Below are positions 49,935-63,527 of a stretch of DNA of 64,000 nucleotides, piece after piece. The stretch is taken from positions 28,505,383 through 28,569,382 of the forward strand of contig NC_053119.1 of the NCBI RefSeq assembly GCF_010015445.1, in the 5' to 3' direction. Under the pieces are notes generated by a model that was not told the DNA's origin, made no database searches, and saw only the letters and a program-made list of their open reading frames with translations. The translations under genes and the position numbers were made by a program. Position 1 is the stretch's first letter, and each line of letters opens with the position of its first letter. This DNA comes from Perca fluviatilis. Taxonomy: Eukaryota; Chordata; Actinopteri; Perciformes; Percidae.

Positions 49935-51823
49935 TAGTTCCTACTTTAGTTCTTAATATTAAAGAAACCAACTATTTCTCATAGTTAACACTGAGCAGAG
50001 AATGTGCAATTGGATTGCTCACTTACATACAGTAATGTCTTTTCATATCATATCAAGTTTCTGCAAGGGAATTTCATTAAATCTCGTTTTTTTTGTAACT
50101 GCTGTAGAGAAACATCACATTTACTCTCCCCTGTGAGAGATGTCATGATGTAAATGGTTTCAAAGCTCTCTCAATAAGTTTAATATCACCCTGAAGCTCT
50201 GCAGAATAAGAGTGTGGTGAGAACTGTATCCTCCCCCAGGGATCAGGGGGCTACAGCTTCTTTTCCACAGCCAGGCTCCTACTGATACTTTCCACCCTGG
50301 CCCTCTGTCAGTGTGCCTGCCAAAACGCAATCTCTTTCACATAGCGAGAGTCTGTAAACCGGAGAGTGCAGCACACATAGCCCAGCTGCCTCAGAGACTT
50401 TCAGCTGTCTGCAGGGGGGGTAAAACAGCTCTGACTTCTAAAGGTGGGGGATAGGTTTAAGGGTGAGTTATAGAGTGCATAGGTTGTGTATTATGGTTAC
50501 ACCTGATCTGATGACTCATATTATATCTTATATTTCAACATGGAGTCATAAGGAATGTATCTCTAGACAGTCGGATAAGACATGCAATAAGAGAGAGACG
50601 GAGACGGAGACACTGGACCTCCCAGTGATAATCACTGTGATGAATGGGCACTGCCTTCTCACTGGGTGGCACGGCATGTCTGCTCCGACCAGAAGGCAAA
50701 TACCACAGAAGTACCTGCCACGTGTTATGCCAGGCTCTCTGAAGGCCGTGGCATCAGTCAGACCGAGGGCCATGCCAGAGAAGAAAGGTTCCACAACCTG
50801 AAGTACAGCAGGTTGCTATTTTAACCATCCTTTGGGAGGGTGAAATACTTTTAATTTCTGAGTGCGGGATGACTTTAATTGGTCTGTCAGACATGAATTA
50901 ACACAAGAATCACAGTAAAATGTAGTAAATGTTGATTTAAAGCTGATGGAATGGTCTCTTCCAAATTGTAATTCATGGATATGATTCTAACTAGAGGCTG
51001 AAATTCATCAAGGTTATCCATTATGTGTCCCATTTCTGCACTAGATTTGATAGATTTCCCAACTCGTATATCTATCATACAGCGCAGCAAGGCATTCTAT
51101 GAAGTCAGACTATTTTCCAGAGAGCGAAACATTCTGTTATTCGTGCGAGTCCTGATTTAGGATAGTGTCATTTGGTCCAACGGAGAACCTTAAAGATAAT
51201 TTAAAAAAATTGGATATATTAACTTTTGGCTTGGGATGATGTCAACCAGTGAGCCATAACTCAAGATGTTTTCTGGATGAGCTTAGCAGTAGTGGTGTGT
51301 ACAGTATGTTATAGATGAGAGAGCATTGCTATTAATCCTGGTTATTTTTAATTTTTTTTTTGTCACTATCAGAAGCCTTGAAGGGGTCTTGTTCTTGTCC
51401 TGTTGAATCTTTAGTGAGCCAGACTCCTGCCAACTTCACACAATTTTACCAAGGGGCTTTTAGGGCTGGCAGATGGTGGCACACATTAACTTATCAGATT
51501 AAAGTGGGTCTCTTATTTAGCTAGGATTGGTATCAGAGGATGTATTAGTTTTAGAATCTTTATTCTAAAAGTACAATCAAGTTATGGGTTATGGGAAAAG
51601 TATTTAACTTTGTATTATTTCCAACTACCCAGTTCCTAGCTATTATAATCATGGAAAGTATGCTACAGCTTGTCGCACTTGACATGAGTAAAAACAAGAT
51701 ATTGTTCAAGAACAGCTAGCTTAATGTTAGCTCTGGTGACTAGTCTCACAGTTAAGCTATGGGTTCATGCACCTTCTAACAAAACCCAGGTGATTTCGAA
51801 ATGTAGGCTTATCAGAGGCTAAT
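49935..51823. other. Gene-poor stretch
   Basis: Mostly unique-looking sequence with no recognisable exon. The frame at 50463-50801 has no known domain. Conserved non-coding elements could lie here but cannot be judged from one sequence. Confidence 0.4.
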
Positions 51824-51974
51824 GTTAGCAATATGGGTGTACGATTCAGAAAATGTCATGATTGGATTCAGATTTTTAGGCTCATGATGCGATTCAATAT
51901 TGATTTTCAATTCAAAAACTATTGTCGATTAAAAAAATTATTCACAGTATGTACATGTAGTTACTTTTCCCATG

Positions 51975-51977
<3 letters not shown>

Positions 51978-52027
<50 letters not shown>
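51978..52027. repeat. (TA)n microsatellite
   Basis: About 50 bp of TA repeat inside the hAT-like element. Confidence 0.95.
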
Positions 52028-52029
<2 letters not shown>

Positions 52030-52079
52030 TATACATCCCTTAGTACATTCATGTGGATTTTTTATTTAGTTTATTTAGT

Positions 52080-52230
52080 ATCTTTTATTGTCCATATTAT
52101 TCATATGTGGATTTGTTTATTTGTTATTTTAACATCCTGTTATGATGTATGTGTATGTTGTGTGTGATGTCTCTAAGCTACTGGGACCTTGAATTCCCCC
52201 TTGGAGATCAATAAAGTATCTATCTATCAT
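52080..52230 (+). repeat. Non-LTR retrotransposon tail
   Basis: GGGACCTTGAATTCCCCCTTG followed by GAGATCAATAAAGTATC and TATC units is a common fish LINE/SINE tail. It sits within the hAT-like element. Confidence 0.6.
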
Positions 52231-52674
52231 GTTATTGCAGTAGACATACAATAAAAAATAAATAAGAATTGATTTTTTGGAATCCTAAGAATCGATTTTG
52301 AATCTGTAGAGCTTGAATCGCGATTTGAATACAAATTGATTTTTTTGCACACCCCTAGTTAGCAAGCTAGCTAAGACGTAATTAAGACAATTTTGGAGTT
52401 ACAGGAGCCCCATTTTTCCATCTTTTGGTATAGGCTAACTGCCTCCACACACCTCCCACCCTTGCGCCACACTAAAGGTCCACGCAGCACGTGCCTAGTT
52501 ACAAAAATTCAGAGGTACACCATATGACCGAGCGCTGGACGCAAAAGATTTGATGACATATTTTGCGTGCAAGCTCCCACATCGTGGACACTACGGTGAC
52601 CAGAAACCTAGCTTAATGTGTCTCCCAGCAGTCTCTCTGCTAAACGCAGAGAGACCAAACTAATATCAACCATC

Positions 52675-53031
52675 TAGTCTCGCATTGCCAGACAATCCTC
52701 CACAGCGCTGCAGAGGAGGGTCTGGCTAGTCCAGCATTCCGGGATGGGAGAAAAACATGCTCTGGTTTATTGGCATTTCTTTAAACCATCTTTCTTTAGT
52801 CGTGCAACAGAAAACTCAGATTGGACAGATAGTCTAGCTAGCTGTCTTGATTTACCCTGCAGAGATCTGAGGAGCCGTTAACCATAGTCCTCATAAATCC
52901 ACCGGAGTTTAAAATTCAGACACAAAGAAACCGGAAGATAACGGACATCCGGCCAAATGAAAGGAAAATTGGGCGGAATTTCCGGAGGCAACGGAGCAAT
53001 CCCGGAAGTGGAACGTCGTAGGTATAGACTA
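52675..53031 (+). mobile_element. TAGTCT family copy 4
   Basis: It begins TAGTCTCGCATTGCCAGAC and ends GGTATAGACTA. An internal deletion joins TTTAAACCA directly to TCTTTCTTTAGTCGTGC. Flanks TCAACCATC and GCACCCATC agree at seven of nine bases. Confidence 0.78.
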
Positions 53032-54700
53032 GCACCCATCCGACAAACTACCAGTAAGAAAGCTAATAAGCTGACCTCCAACTGTAATGCAGTTACTAAA
53101 CTTCAAATTGTATTCCCTTACAGAAATCACTACCAAATAAAAAGTAGCCACGTTTACCTTACTGCCAATGCTGGTCATCTCCATCAACATCTTTAGAAAG
53201 CAGTGTGAATATCTTTTACACCTTTGACAGCTGGTTAGCTATTGTAGCTAGCAACGTTGACATAATGTCAGGGATCCTTTGTGGAGGTGCTGAAAAGTTG
53301 CTGTTGGCTTCAGAGGCTGGTGGTTGGCTGAACAAAACATTCTGGGAATAAAAATGTCTACATTCATGCCATTAAAAAGACTTATCCAAGTGCTGCTGCA
53401 GTGAGGGATTTAGTGCTCAATGAGTGGCTTGTTTACTTCAGTTAAAGCCATTTTGAAAACATAACACTTATATGGTTTGACCTTTCAGCCTCAGGGGGTC
53501 TGGACTGTCTCAGAGTATTATATTCAAAGCCAAAAGGGATGTATGGTAAACAATATAGATCTTGGTCAACATTATACAGTAAAGTCAGAGTCCAACCAAA
53601 GCTGAATGTTTGATGTGTTTTACGCCTGTCAAAGTGTGAAGTGAAATGGGAGCTGTCACAACTCTCTATCTCAAACCCAAGCCACTTAGCTGCAATTCCA
53701 GTCCGCCCTGAAATAAATTTAAAACTATAGTGCCTTTCTCGAGCCCACATCCTGGAGCTGTTGCAGATGTTCCTATGAATAGACCGCGTGTGAAGAATCC
53801 TGGTACATGTTATGGATTATTTGAATAGATTACCACGTAGACGTTTGCACAGATCACAGAGCTGTTTTTACACTAAGCTCGCTCCTTACAGCTCGCTCAT
53901 GGGAAAGTCAATTTGAAACGGTGTCGTATGAGTCATGAATGTGAACTCATTTGTTCTACAGGGACTTGACAAAGAGGTGTTCTGTGCACAATGACCCATT
54001 CTCAAAACAATAACGAAGCCCCCATGACCATGATGTAATATCAAGAGCAATGCACCCACTTTCCAATTAATGGGCCTTTGAGACTTTCTTAATTCAAGAA
54101 TTATACGCGTTGTTTTTCCTCCATTATAGAGTGTAATCTAAAGAGAATCTAAAGCAAGGAAACTTGCAGAAAAGATAAAAAATATAATTGGGATTATTTG
54201 TATATCTTTGATATTTCATCCTCTATAATATTGCAGTACTAAACTATGAACAAAGAATGGGTTTTTGATTAAATGTAATGTCTGGTGACACCCTGATTCC
54301 ATTTGTAAAATAATCAATTTATATTCTGGACTCAATGGATGTCCAGCTATAACCGTAACTAATATCTCCATTTAGCTTTAATATGCGGCATGATGATGTA
54401 GCTCGCAATTGTGTCCAGAAATTGCTATATTAAAAGAATAGCTTGATGTATAGCAGAAATCCCCTGTTGCTAATTTGATGTTCATGATTTTCCATGCTTA
54501 AATTTCACCCTCTGAAACCTGCTACGTTCCTTTACTCATACTTTCACACTGGTCCAAGATATCAAATTACATATTCTAAACATGTTGTACATCTGACCTT
54601 GAAATAAAACAATTGAAATGAATGTAATAAATGTCTGCAGGGGGAGAAATATGTCCAGCTATGCAGGGTTCACATAACACCCTTCTAAGTAATCACCTCA
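53032..54700. other. Gene-poor stretch
   Basis: No exon or transposon end recognised. The minus-strand frame at 53442-53750 has no known domain. Confidence 0.4.
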
Positions 54701-54755
54701 AATGAAGTAATTTTTTAATTCATGATGGATGACATGTTCTTGACTTCAGTTTCTG

Positions 54756-55045
54756 CTCCTTACGTTTTGTTAATGGCGGAGTGGTGCTGGCCCTTCTCAG
54801 CATATTCATCATTTTTGAGTGTTGCTTGTACAGGGACCACTTTGGAACTGGTTTTAAACAAGCTAGTTCTGGCAGAGGAAGTGCAAATGCTGCGAGGAAA
54901 TAAACAGCGAGGAACGATAATCTGATGGTGGAGGAGTCTGTTTTGGCCGGAATCTTCTATTTCACGGGAATCTGGCAGTACCGAGGAAAAATATATAAAC
55001 AAAACAAAAAACTAAATTCCGAGCATCCACCGTGATTGCTCCCCG
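54756..55045. repeat. Possible repeat with membrane-like frame
   Basis: The plus strand reads NGGVVLALLSIFIIFECCLY, a hydrophobic stretch, ending at TAA after about 25 more codons. I suspect a repeat, because codon use is poor and a TTAA-ended fragment of similar style lies at 56141-56343. Not resolved. Confidence 0.3.
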
Positions 55046-55049
55046 GCAA

Positions 55050-56140
55050 GTCCAGATATGCAGAGGTTTGTAGTTTAATGGTACATGGTGGTGAACATGT
55101 TAGTTGTACATTTACATTTCTGCTCTGGACTATTTCATTCTATAGCATAATGCGATTCTTATTGTCTAACTCCCTTCTATCTCTTTTCTTTTCATTCTAC
55201 AGCCAGCATAAGGTCCCATAAACACCTACAGACAATAGAAAAAGACACGTAGTGTGTCTGGATGTTGAGATATATTTCCTGTTTACTGAAACCTTTTTTT
55301 TTAATGCACATTTTCCACGATGCAGCACTGATTATTATCAATCATCCTTCCCCTGAGGTACATCTTAAAAAAAAAAAAACATCCAAGAAATACTTATAAT
55401 TTATTATTAAAAATAATATTTTTCAACGGTTGAAGAGAATCTATTATGAGATTATTCCACTTTTCACCAGTGTTTCTTCGTTTAAAGGCCGATTTGTTCG
55501 TCATCTGTCTCACTCTTTGTCTTGATACTAACCTCCCAAAACATAACAGATAAGTACACATGGAATTGATTATTGCTACACCTTTTGCATGAATTGACTG
55601 CCATTTCTTCTTTTTTAATATTCAATACTTCAACAGCTGATAAGGCTAAATTAATGTTTGTTTCCTGCTTTGAAGGATAACAGTCACTATCTCGACTTGA
55701 CTTTCAATTGACTTTTGAAAGATAATATGCATTCAGATACTTTATAGTGATTGTTGAGAAAGTGAGGGCATTTCTGCAAGTGTATTGTGCATCATACAGA
55801 CGATCCAAATGTCTGGCAAATTAAAAGTTGTTTTCTCTAAATTGGCACAACTTCATTCCCTAATGGGGCAAAAAAAAAAAAATCCCTAATCAAAACTATC
55901 TTTTAAAACAGATTCCTCCATTAATCCCTTTATAGCTCTGTCTTTAGTTGAAGAGTTGCCTCATTCTCCACACCTCAGTCATACACTGAACACACTTATT
56001 ATATTAATATACGTCCGTTCCATTCAAGCTGTTGCCAAATGAGTTGCTACAAACCTAATTAAGACTATCAGCTCCACACAAATCGCTCTGTATTTCTCAG
56101 TATGGCTATGTTCAGAAGATGGTGACCTCGGTGACTTTCC
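55050..56140. other. Gene-poor AT-rich stretch
   Basis: No exon, RNA gene or transposon end recognised. Confidence 0.4.
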
Positions 56141-56343
56141 CGTGCAGAAGTTAAAGTTAAGAGTCCATCATGGTTTTTTAATCCTCCGTGTCCTCCTTGG
56201 CTACTAGCAAACTGTGTGGAGGGGGTCGTGGGGGTGGGGCGCGGTCACGGAAGGCTTGTACCATGTTGACGCACCGACAGTTTTGTTGTCATTACTTAGA
56301 ATTCCTCATGGGGGCGACAGAAACTACGCACTATAGCTTTAAA
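56141..56343. repeat. Transposon end fragment (TTAA type)
   Basis: GGGGGCGACAGAAACTACGC followed by ACTATAGCTTTAA resembles the end of a TTAA-flanked fish element. The opposite end is not found with confidence. Confidence 0.4.
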
Positions 56344-56345
56344 GA

Positions 56346-59300
56346 AGGCATTTGAAAACAAATGCTCTTTTGTGGCTGAACGGGGAGAGCCCAACAGGTC
56401 ATTTTGGTTTTGTTCCACCTCGCCATGTGTTTCCAGTTTTTATTGTTTTGGTTTTGAAAAGCAAATGCGGCTGTCAGAGAAAAAGATAAGAGCCATCAAG
56501 CTGGGCAAGAAACCATGAATGAAACCTCCTCTTTTTTCCAGCATATATGATGAAGTCTTGTATGAATGTGTGCACCACATGGTTGATAAATTCTCCCAGA
56601 CTTTACCTGGATGAAAAGGCTCGGCCGGCGTGCAATCCCTGTTTCTTTACTGGATGGAGACGGGTCAGCTAGATTAGAATGTAGAATATGGTTTGGTACA
56701 CTAATATCATGCAAACAACAAGAAGAAAAAAACACATTCTTTAATGCTTGCATAATTGTTTAATGGGCAGTTATTCTTTTGTTCTGCTGCACACAAATTA
56801 AGAGTTTGGTAATTTGTTCCAGGCTCACTGTTGTTTTACAGGCCTAAGATGTCCTCTGGATAGTTTTTTTTTTGTAAGATGTGATGAGTTGTGCACACGG
56901 GTCATTGTTCTCAAAGAACATTAACATACAGTACAACATGGAAGCTAATTATCCCCCTGAGGATGTTGCATAGCCATCAATTTCTTTCTGCATCACAGCA
57001 AATTAAAGTACAAATGTCTGTTCATTGTATAATCCAGTCCTGAAGCAGTGCCAGATTGAAACATCATTATGGATATCATGGCAGGGGGGAAATTATGCAC
57101 AGTATTTGCCAAACCAACCTCAGAGCCCACCGGCTATCGGTGGGACTACGATTTAGTCTCTGTGGGCAACGGTCAATATTTCTGGGTTTCTGGTGTAACC
57201 AACGGATATCCTGGCCACACTTTCTCTTCCGTGCGCCGGTCATTGTTAACAGTCTGCTTAGCAACCAGATTCAGTTCCAAACCACATTTTGGTTAATCTA
57301 AACAGATATCTGCATATGAATACAGATACATGAAAAAAAGCTAATAAAAAGCAAATTCCTTTCAGCAAGATTGCATTTTGGCCAGTGCCTTCTGACTTTT
57401 TTACTTTCTCTGCATGCAGCCAAATCCCGCTCAAATGTGATTGTTCAATACTACTTGGACTACAAACAGAAACCAGAACGCTTCCGATACCAAAATCTTG
57501 TCCCGTTGCCTACAGATTCTGCATTCATTTGCAGATGTGAGACTCTAACTGCCCTAAACAAGTTCATGTTTTTTTTTTTCTTTGCATGTTCTTGCCATGC
57601 AGTGAAGATTTAATTTGAAAACCAGACATCAATCACATTGGAAGTACACTAGCTCAACATTACAGAATCGATTTAGATTATTTTTTTCATTTTTTTTTTC
57701 ATTCCAACCATGCTTACAGACACATAATTAAAGGCCTAACTTCGGTTCGTGGGAGCTTTGAATAAAAGGAAAATGTTCAAAAAGACTCTTCGATGCTCTA
57801 ATAGGCGCATTAACTCTCATTTCGGGAACTTGAAATGTTTTGTAAATCATTTCTTACCAAAGCAGTATATTGTGTTGCAGCTACCATGCGTGAGTTGATC
57901 ATTAAAAGTTTTGGTGGCTTTTAAGATGTCAGTCACTGAAAGCAAATCCTCTGTCAGTTTGAAGAAAAATGACTTTCAGATGGTAAGGCTAAGGCGATGT
58001 GGCTTTTCATGAAGTCCCCGGAGAAGGGAATGTTTTGGCTTGCTGTGAAGCTTGTGTTGGCTCACCATACATATGACAAGCAGCTGTTGTCTTACTCGAG
58101 GCTGTCATTACCATCTGAGTAGATCATTTTAGGTCTGAATGTGCTTTGTTATGACAGACTGTAAACGAGTATGATCCCTGCTCCAGACATGGAGATTAGA
58201 AAGAGCTTGTTCTTTAGAAATTCAATTTGCATTACATAAATCCATTAGCAGAAAAGGAATAGTGACAATAGCTGATCAACATGCAAATATCAATACTGAT
58301 TGAATGTGTTTTTAGTAAGTATGCAATGGAGGTTTTGATGATGTTGTTGTTGTTGTTTGTCATTGTCACTGGGACATATAGCCATCACTTTAGGTATTTG
58401 GACAGGTGTAATCAATACACTGTCTGATAAACCAAGATCCTTAGGGCGTATTTCACTTTGAGAAATGCTGTGGTTGCACGTGCCCTCACATGGATTTAAT
58501 ACATTAGACACTTTGCAACCAATACTTTAGGTTTAAGATTAGATCAAAGAAAAAAAAAACATTTTCGTATATATTATACTATTGAAAACATATATTAAAA
58601 TGAGTGATCTCTTTCTTTTTATGAATTGATTTCTTGTTTTTGTGGAAAATGCGTCTTTATAGTAGATTTACAATGCTCTGACTGCAACCAGTTGAAGATG
58701 TAAGCAAGCATAATTTAAATTCTCTTCTTCAAATCTCACGCTACAGCGATGAGGGTAGAATGCATCGGTATCAAAGCAAAGGGGAAAACGTGGATTCTTT
58801 CAAATCTTCCATTTTCTGTCATCCGTTCAAAACTCCGAGCCAAAGTCCAGTGTAATAATGGATCACATGTGAAAAGTGTCTTTATGTTTTATGGCCAACG
58901 TTTATGATGAGGGGACTGTTGCGTGTAAACACCAAGATAAATGATGAGAGATGTGATATTGTAAAATAAAACTTGGCTCACGAAGAGCTCATCTGCTGAA
59001 CTCTCCGACAAACACAACATGAGAAGGTAAATCACGTTTCGGATAATTCACATGAATGCAGTGTTCTAGGCCTCACAATGGAGCTTTACACAAACGACAC
59101 GCAGCACAGTCTAGCTTAAAGGTTTTATTTCTTTTTTTTTCACATTAAGTCTGCTTTTCAGTGAACATATGGATGGTTTCCTGGACGCTGGGTTAGAAAA
59201 TAGTCTTAACTTGTGTGTTTGGAAGCTTTTCTGTGCCTTCAGCCAGGCCTTGAACCAAAAAGGCTGTATAGGAAGCTGTATAAGGAAAAAAGAGAAGAAA

Positions 59301-62300
59301 CACATCGAAATAAAATAAACCCCCAAGGCTGTTGCTTTGCAAAGGTTTAGGGTGAAATTAAATTCTCCTAAACACAGGAAATTGCACAGTTTGAGCTAGA
59401 TTAAACACATACACAGTTCTACTTGTGATATATTGCACATACAGCTAATGAGCGAGGGGGCTACTGATTATGAGTCATTGCTTTCTCTCTGCATGTGCAA
59501 TCATCGGAGCTCTGATCTGTTTGTCAGACCCAGAGCCCCCCACCTCCTAACAGATTTTATTATTGTGCCAAATATGTGCACAAAGCATATTCTACAGTGA
59601 GTTTTGATATTTAACAAAAATTCTGATGTGTATTCATTGCCTACGTCATGCTAGCATTAATGTATTACGTTTAGGTAAATATATAAAAGTTTGGTTTTGA
59701 TGTTTTTTTTTTCCATACTAGCTTGTTTCAAGCAAATACATTACTGAATCGAGTTGCGTCATTAAAACTCAAGAAATTACTTTACTAATGTGCAAATTGC
59801 TGTCCAGTGAAAAACAACAAATTATGTAAACAGGAAGTCACTTTAGCATCACTAGCGGTAACATAACTGCCAAAATGTAAAGTGTTAGGGATGCATTGAA
59901 AGATATATTAAACCTAACTGCCAATCCTTTGCAAATGTAGGTTTGCCTGTTTTATGTATTCATGCGTTCATTGGAAACCATTTTTTTTAGTTTGTAGCAT
60001 TTGCAATTTAGAGTGAATGGACAACACATAACCTTATACTGTGAGCTAACCTAGCTAACTAGCTAGACATTAAGTCAGTCGTTTGGTGCAATGATATTGG
60101 CGTACCATATTGTAATATGAGGTATATTGTGTCATTGTTGTAAGTTTTTCCAATTTACGTAATTATTAAACCAAATTTTATCAAGTGTCAGACCAGATAT
60201 GTCGACCCTATTCCATAAGGCGCTTTCAAGACAGGCTTTTCAAAATAAGACCAGCTTTTTTTTTAGCCTTCTTTATGATTTCCTTCCTTCTTTGCTCCTG
60301 TCATAATTTCGACAGCCGCCAGAGATTTTGTCCACTGAACATAAACAAAAATCGTGTTGGGCACTCGTTTTTCTTGGGATGACCTTTTCTTTTTAAATCT
60401 GGGCTTTGATTTCATAAAAATTGTCAGACTTATAAGTTTAACACACTGACTGCTCAGAATTGTGAGCGAGTGATGCGATGACTCACATCTGTTGGTGGTG
60501 GTTGAAAACTTCAGTGCATATTTTTTCATGCTGAGGTTGAAAGGGATTTGTCTGTGTCCCATCCAGACCTTCCTGCCACAACGGATCGGGGATGACATCC
60601 TCTTTCTATGGATAGCAGCACTTCAGACATGTGGTTCACCCCGAAAATGTCACTGTCAAGTTAAGGCTCCTCAAAACAACTGCTTTTGAAATGCAAAGCA
60701 GCTGCGCTCGTATCTCTCACTGATGCACTCTGTTGTGTCGAAAGTTGAAACTGTTGGCAGCAGCTCATTTATTCTGCATCAGTTGTGTGTTAAAGGATTG
60801 CAGTTGTGTGTTCATGACAGCAAACATCTGGCTTAAAAAAATCCTGGATTGGCCCCAATCTCTGTCCCTGTGGATCGGTCTAACCTTACTATCAGGCCAA
60901 CCTTACTTTTATTATAAGTTTAGCGTGGAGATCATTGCATCGTTTCTCATTATTTCTTTTAATTAAATGTATAGTAAGTATAGTATATGCCGTAAACATA
61001 TTCTTTGTGAATCTTTACAGTCATTCACAGAAAGAACCAAGCAGGCCTGCCTTATTGCACGATCCAAATAGTGTTCAAAACTTGCCAATTTCAGCGTGTA
61101 GCTTGCTAGCTCGAGCTTATTGTTTTCAGTAGCGAAGGGATTTTGACAATGGCAACACACAGAAAGTGGAAGGAGAGAGGCAAAGCCTGACATCAGGATA
61201 ACGCCTGAGTTATCCTGAAAATGTACTTCCGTTGATCCAGACTAACTCTCATGTAATCTATGGCTTTCATTCTGGCACATACTTCTGATGTGGCAGCGTA
61301 TGGTACATTACCTCAGAGCATGCAGATTGTGGCATACATATGGTAAATATAGGGTCTGTTATACATTACCACAGCATTAACACTTTATGTGGTGCTAAAA
61401 CATTGTTCCACGGGACATTTTTGTGAGGGTTACCTCTACCTTTCTTCTACAATCTAAAAGGGTTACATATTAACAAACTTACGTTAGCTTAGTTAGACCT
61501 TCTTTGATGGCTAATTTACTTTTTTGGGGCTTTATGTCGACCAAGCTGTAAGTGAGAAGAGTATATGAGACATGCAGTAATACAGTCAAAGATGTTTTAC
61601 TTTTTCGATTAAATAAAAACATGTCAATAAACTAAACATGTCGGTCCCTTGATGTGATAATTATTTTCCAGTGTGGCCCTCAGGGGTGTCAAAGTTTGAC
61701 ACCCCTGCACTATGGCCTCAGGCCGTCCCTGTTACCCCACACCCAGTGTATCCTGGTTGATGAGTGTATGGGGAGCTGTGGGAGTACACTATAATCCATA
61801 TGTCAATTGAGTGAGTGAAGAGAACAGATCCTAGAAACTGTTTTGTATGAGGAGAATATGGTGCTAGTAGTATCGAGACAATCTTTGTGGGAGGCTATTA
61901 CGCTGCAGATTGGTAATTAAACTGATATACTGGCTTTCGCATGACACAACTGCGGAAGTAGCAATCCTTTTTTTCATTGTAGAAGATACGTTCTAATTAG
62001 AGGGCTTGAGACAAATTGTCTGTGCATCCAAGCAAATCAAATTAGAAACACATGAGCCCCATATTGTAGATGATTTTGTGTAATTTAGCTTGTTTAGCAG
62101 AGAATGGGATGGAGCTCAGCAGTACTCTACCAGATGTTGTTCTTTTATTCCATGAAGTGATTATTAAAACATACTTTTCCACAAGGGTTTGGTGGCTACT
62201 GTCAAAAATGTGTCTAATGAAACTGCGGATCTAGGTTATTATTATTTATGTTGTAAGGTTTATGTTTCCCACAGAGAATACATGATTATCTGCACCAATG

Positions 62301-62490
62301 GTTCTGAGATATTGTAGCCCAGGGAAAGGAACAGCTACTTATTTTTCAGAGTTATTTAATGTACCCAATTAACATCAACATATTGTCATTCTTTATCTTT
62401 GCATGTGTGCATTTCAATTCTTTATTCCTCAAGTCGCCTAACTGTGTTGCTGGTGAAAGAATCTGAGTATCTGTTGCAATTTTAGGCTTG
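56346..62490. other. Gene desert
   Basis: No convincing exon. At 57070-57540 two frames, one reading GYRWDYDLVSVGNGQYFWV and one reading VQYYLDYKQKPERFRYQ, look coding-like but have no supporting splice pattern; they may be repeat-derived. At 61670-61712 CAGGGGTGTCAAAGTTTGAC looks like a transposon end. Confidence 0.4.
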
Positions 62491-63075
62491 TTTCCCTTTT
62501 TGATAACCATTGGTGTCACCTATCCAGTCAAATATCTCAACGTTTACTTGATGGTTTGGCACTAAACTTGGTACAGACCTTAATGGTTCCAAGACAATGT
62601 ATCCTGATGACTTCGGTGATGCCCTGACTTTACATCTAGTACCACCATGAACGTCACATTTGTGGTTTTGAGGGAACTGTCTTGGCATCTATTGGATTAT
62701 TGGATGGATTATCATTCAATTTGGTTAAAGCATTCATGTAGGCCTACCCCTGAGGTAAAAAGTGACACACACGGCTGGGACATGCAGTGCTCGTTTTTGC
62801 CGTTTGTGGATTAAAAAGTTATTGAAGTCAGCTATTGTGGTCTTGGAAAATGACCAAAAACTTTAGTTTTGGTTCGGTTTGTCGGTTTGTTCATTTGTTT
62901 GTTGGTTTGGTTGTCAATAGGATTACAGAAAAGCTACTGGCCTGATTTCCATGAACTTGCTGGAAGGATGTAGCATGGGCCAAGGAAAAACCCATTAACA
63001 TTGCGAAATAGGGTGTTTTTTGCTGCATTCGTGTGATGAATGGGAAAATAAACACTGCATTAGCATTGTGAGATG
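62490..63075. repeat. Dispersed fish repeat, interrupted on its right
   Basis: Phrases such as GGCACTAAACTTGGTACAGA, CTGATGACTTCGGTGATGCC and TTTCCATGAACTTGCTGGAA are of a widespread fish repeat type. The family TAGTCT copy 5 lies directly to its right. Confidence 0.45.
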
Positions 63076-63085
63076 GGGCATGCCT

Positions 63086-63516
63086 TGATCTATATCTACG
63101 ACATTCCACTTCCGGGATTGCTCCGTTGCTTTTTGGCCGGATGTCCGTTTACCTTCCGCTTTGTTTGTGTTGGCATTTTAAACTCCGGTGGATTTATGTG
63201 GACTATGGTTATCTGCTCCTCACATCTCTGCAGGGTAAATCGAGAAAGCTAGCTAGGCTATCTGTCCAATTTTCTGTTGCACGACTAAAACAACTTTGGA
63301 ACATACACGTTCCACCAAAACAAGTTCCTTCCCGAGTCTATTTTGTAGCGGCACCGTGGCTCTGTCCTGCACTTAGCGCTACCCATGACGACTGTGATTG
63401 GTTTAAAGAAATGCCAATAAACCCGAGATGGTTTTTTTCCCATCCCGGAATGCTGTGTGGACTAGCCAGACCCTCCTCTGCAGCGGTGTGGAGGAAGGTC
63501 TGGCAATGCGAGACTA
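63086..63516 (-). mobile_element. TAGTCT family copy 5
   Basis: Reverse orientation, 431 bp. It begins TGATCTATATCTACGACATT and ends TGGCAATGCGAGACTA. The duplication GGCATGCCT is exact at 63077-63085 and 63517-63525; the match runs two bases further. It is the least rearranged copy here. Confidence 0.88.
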
Positions 63517-63527
63517 GGCATGCCTTG

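Larger units (their letters stand above)
51832..52357. mobile_element. hAT-like element with inner retroelement tail
   Basis: Ends TATGGGTGTACGATTC and GATTTTTTTGCACACCCCTA are inverted. An exact 8-bp duplication, GTTAGCAA, lies at 51824-51831 and 52358-52365. It contains a TA microsatellite and a retroelement tail. Confidence 0.85.
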
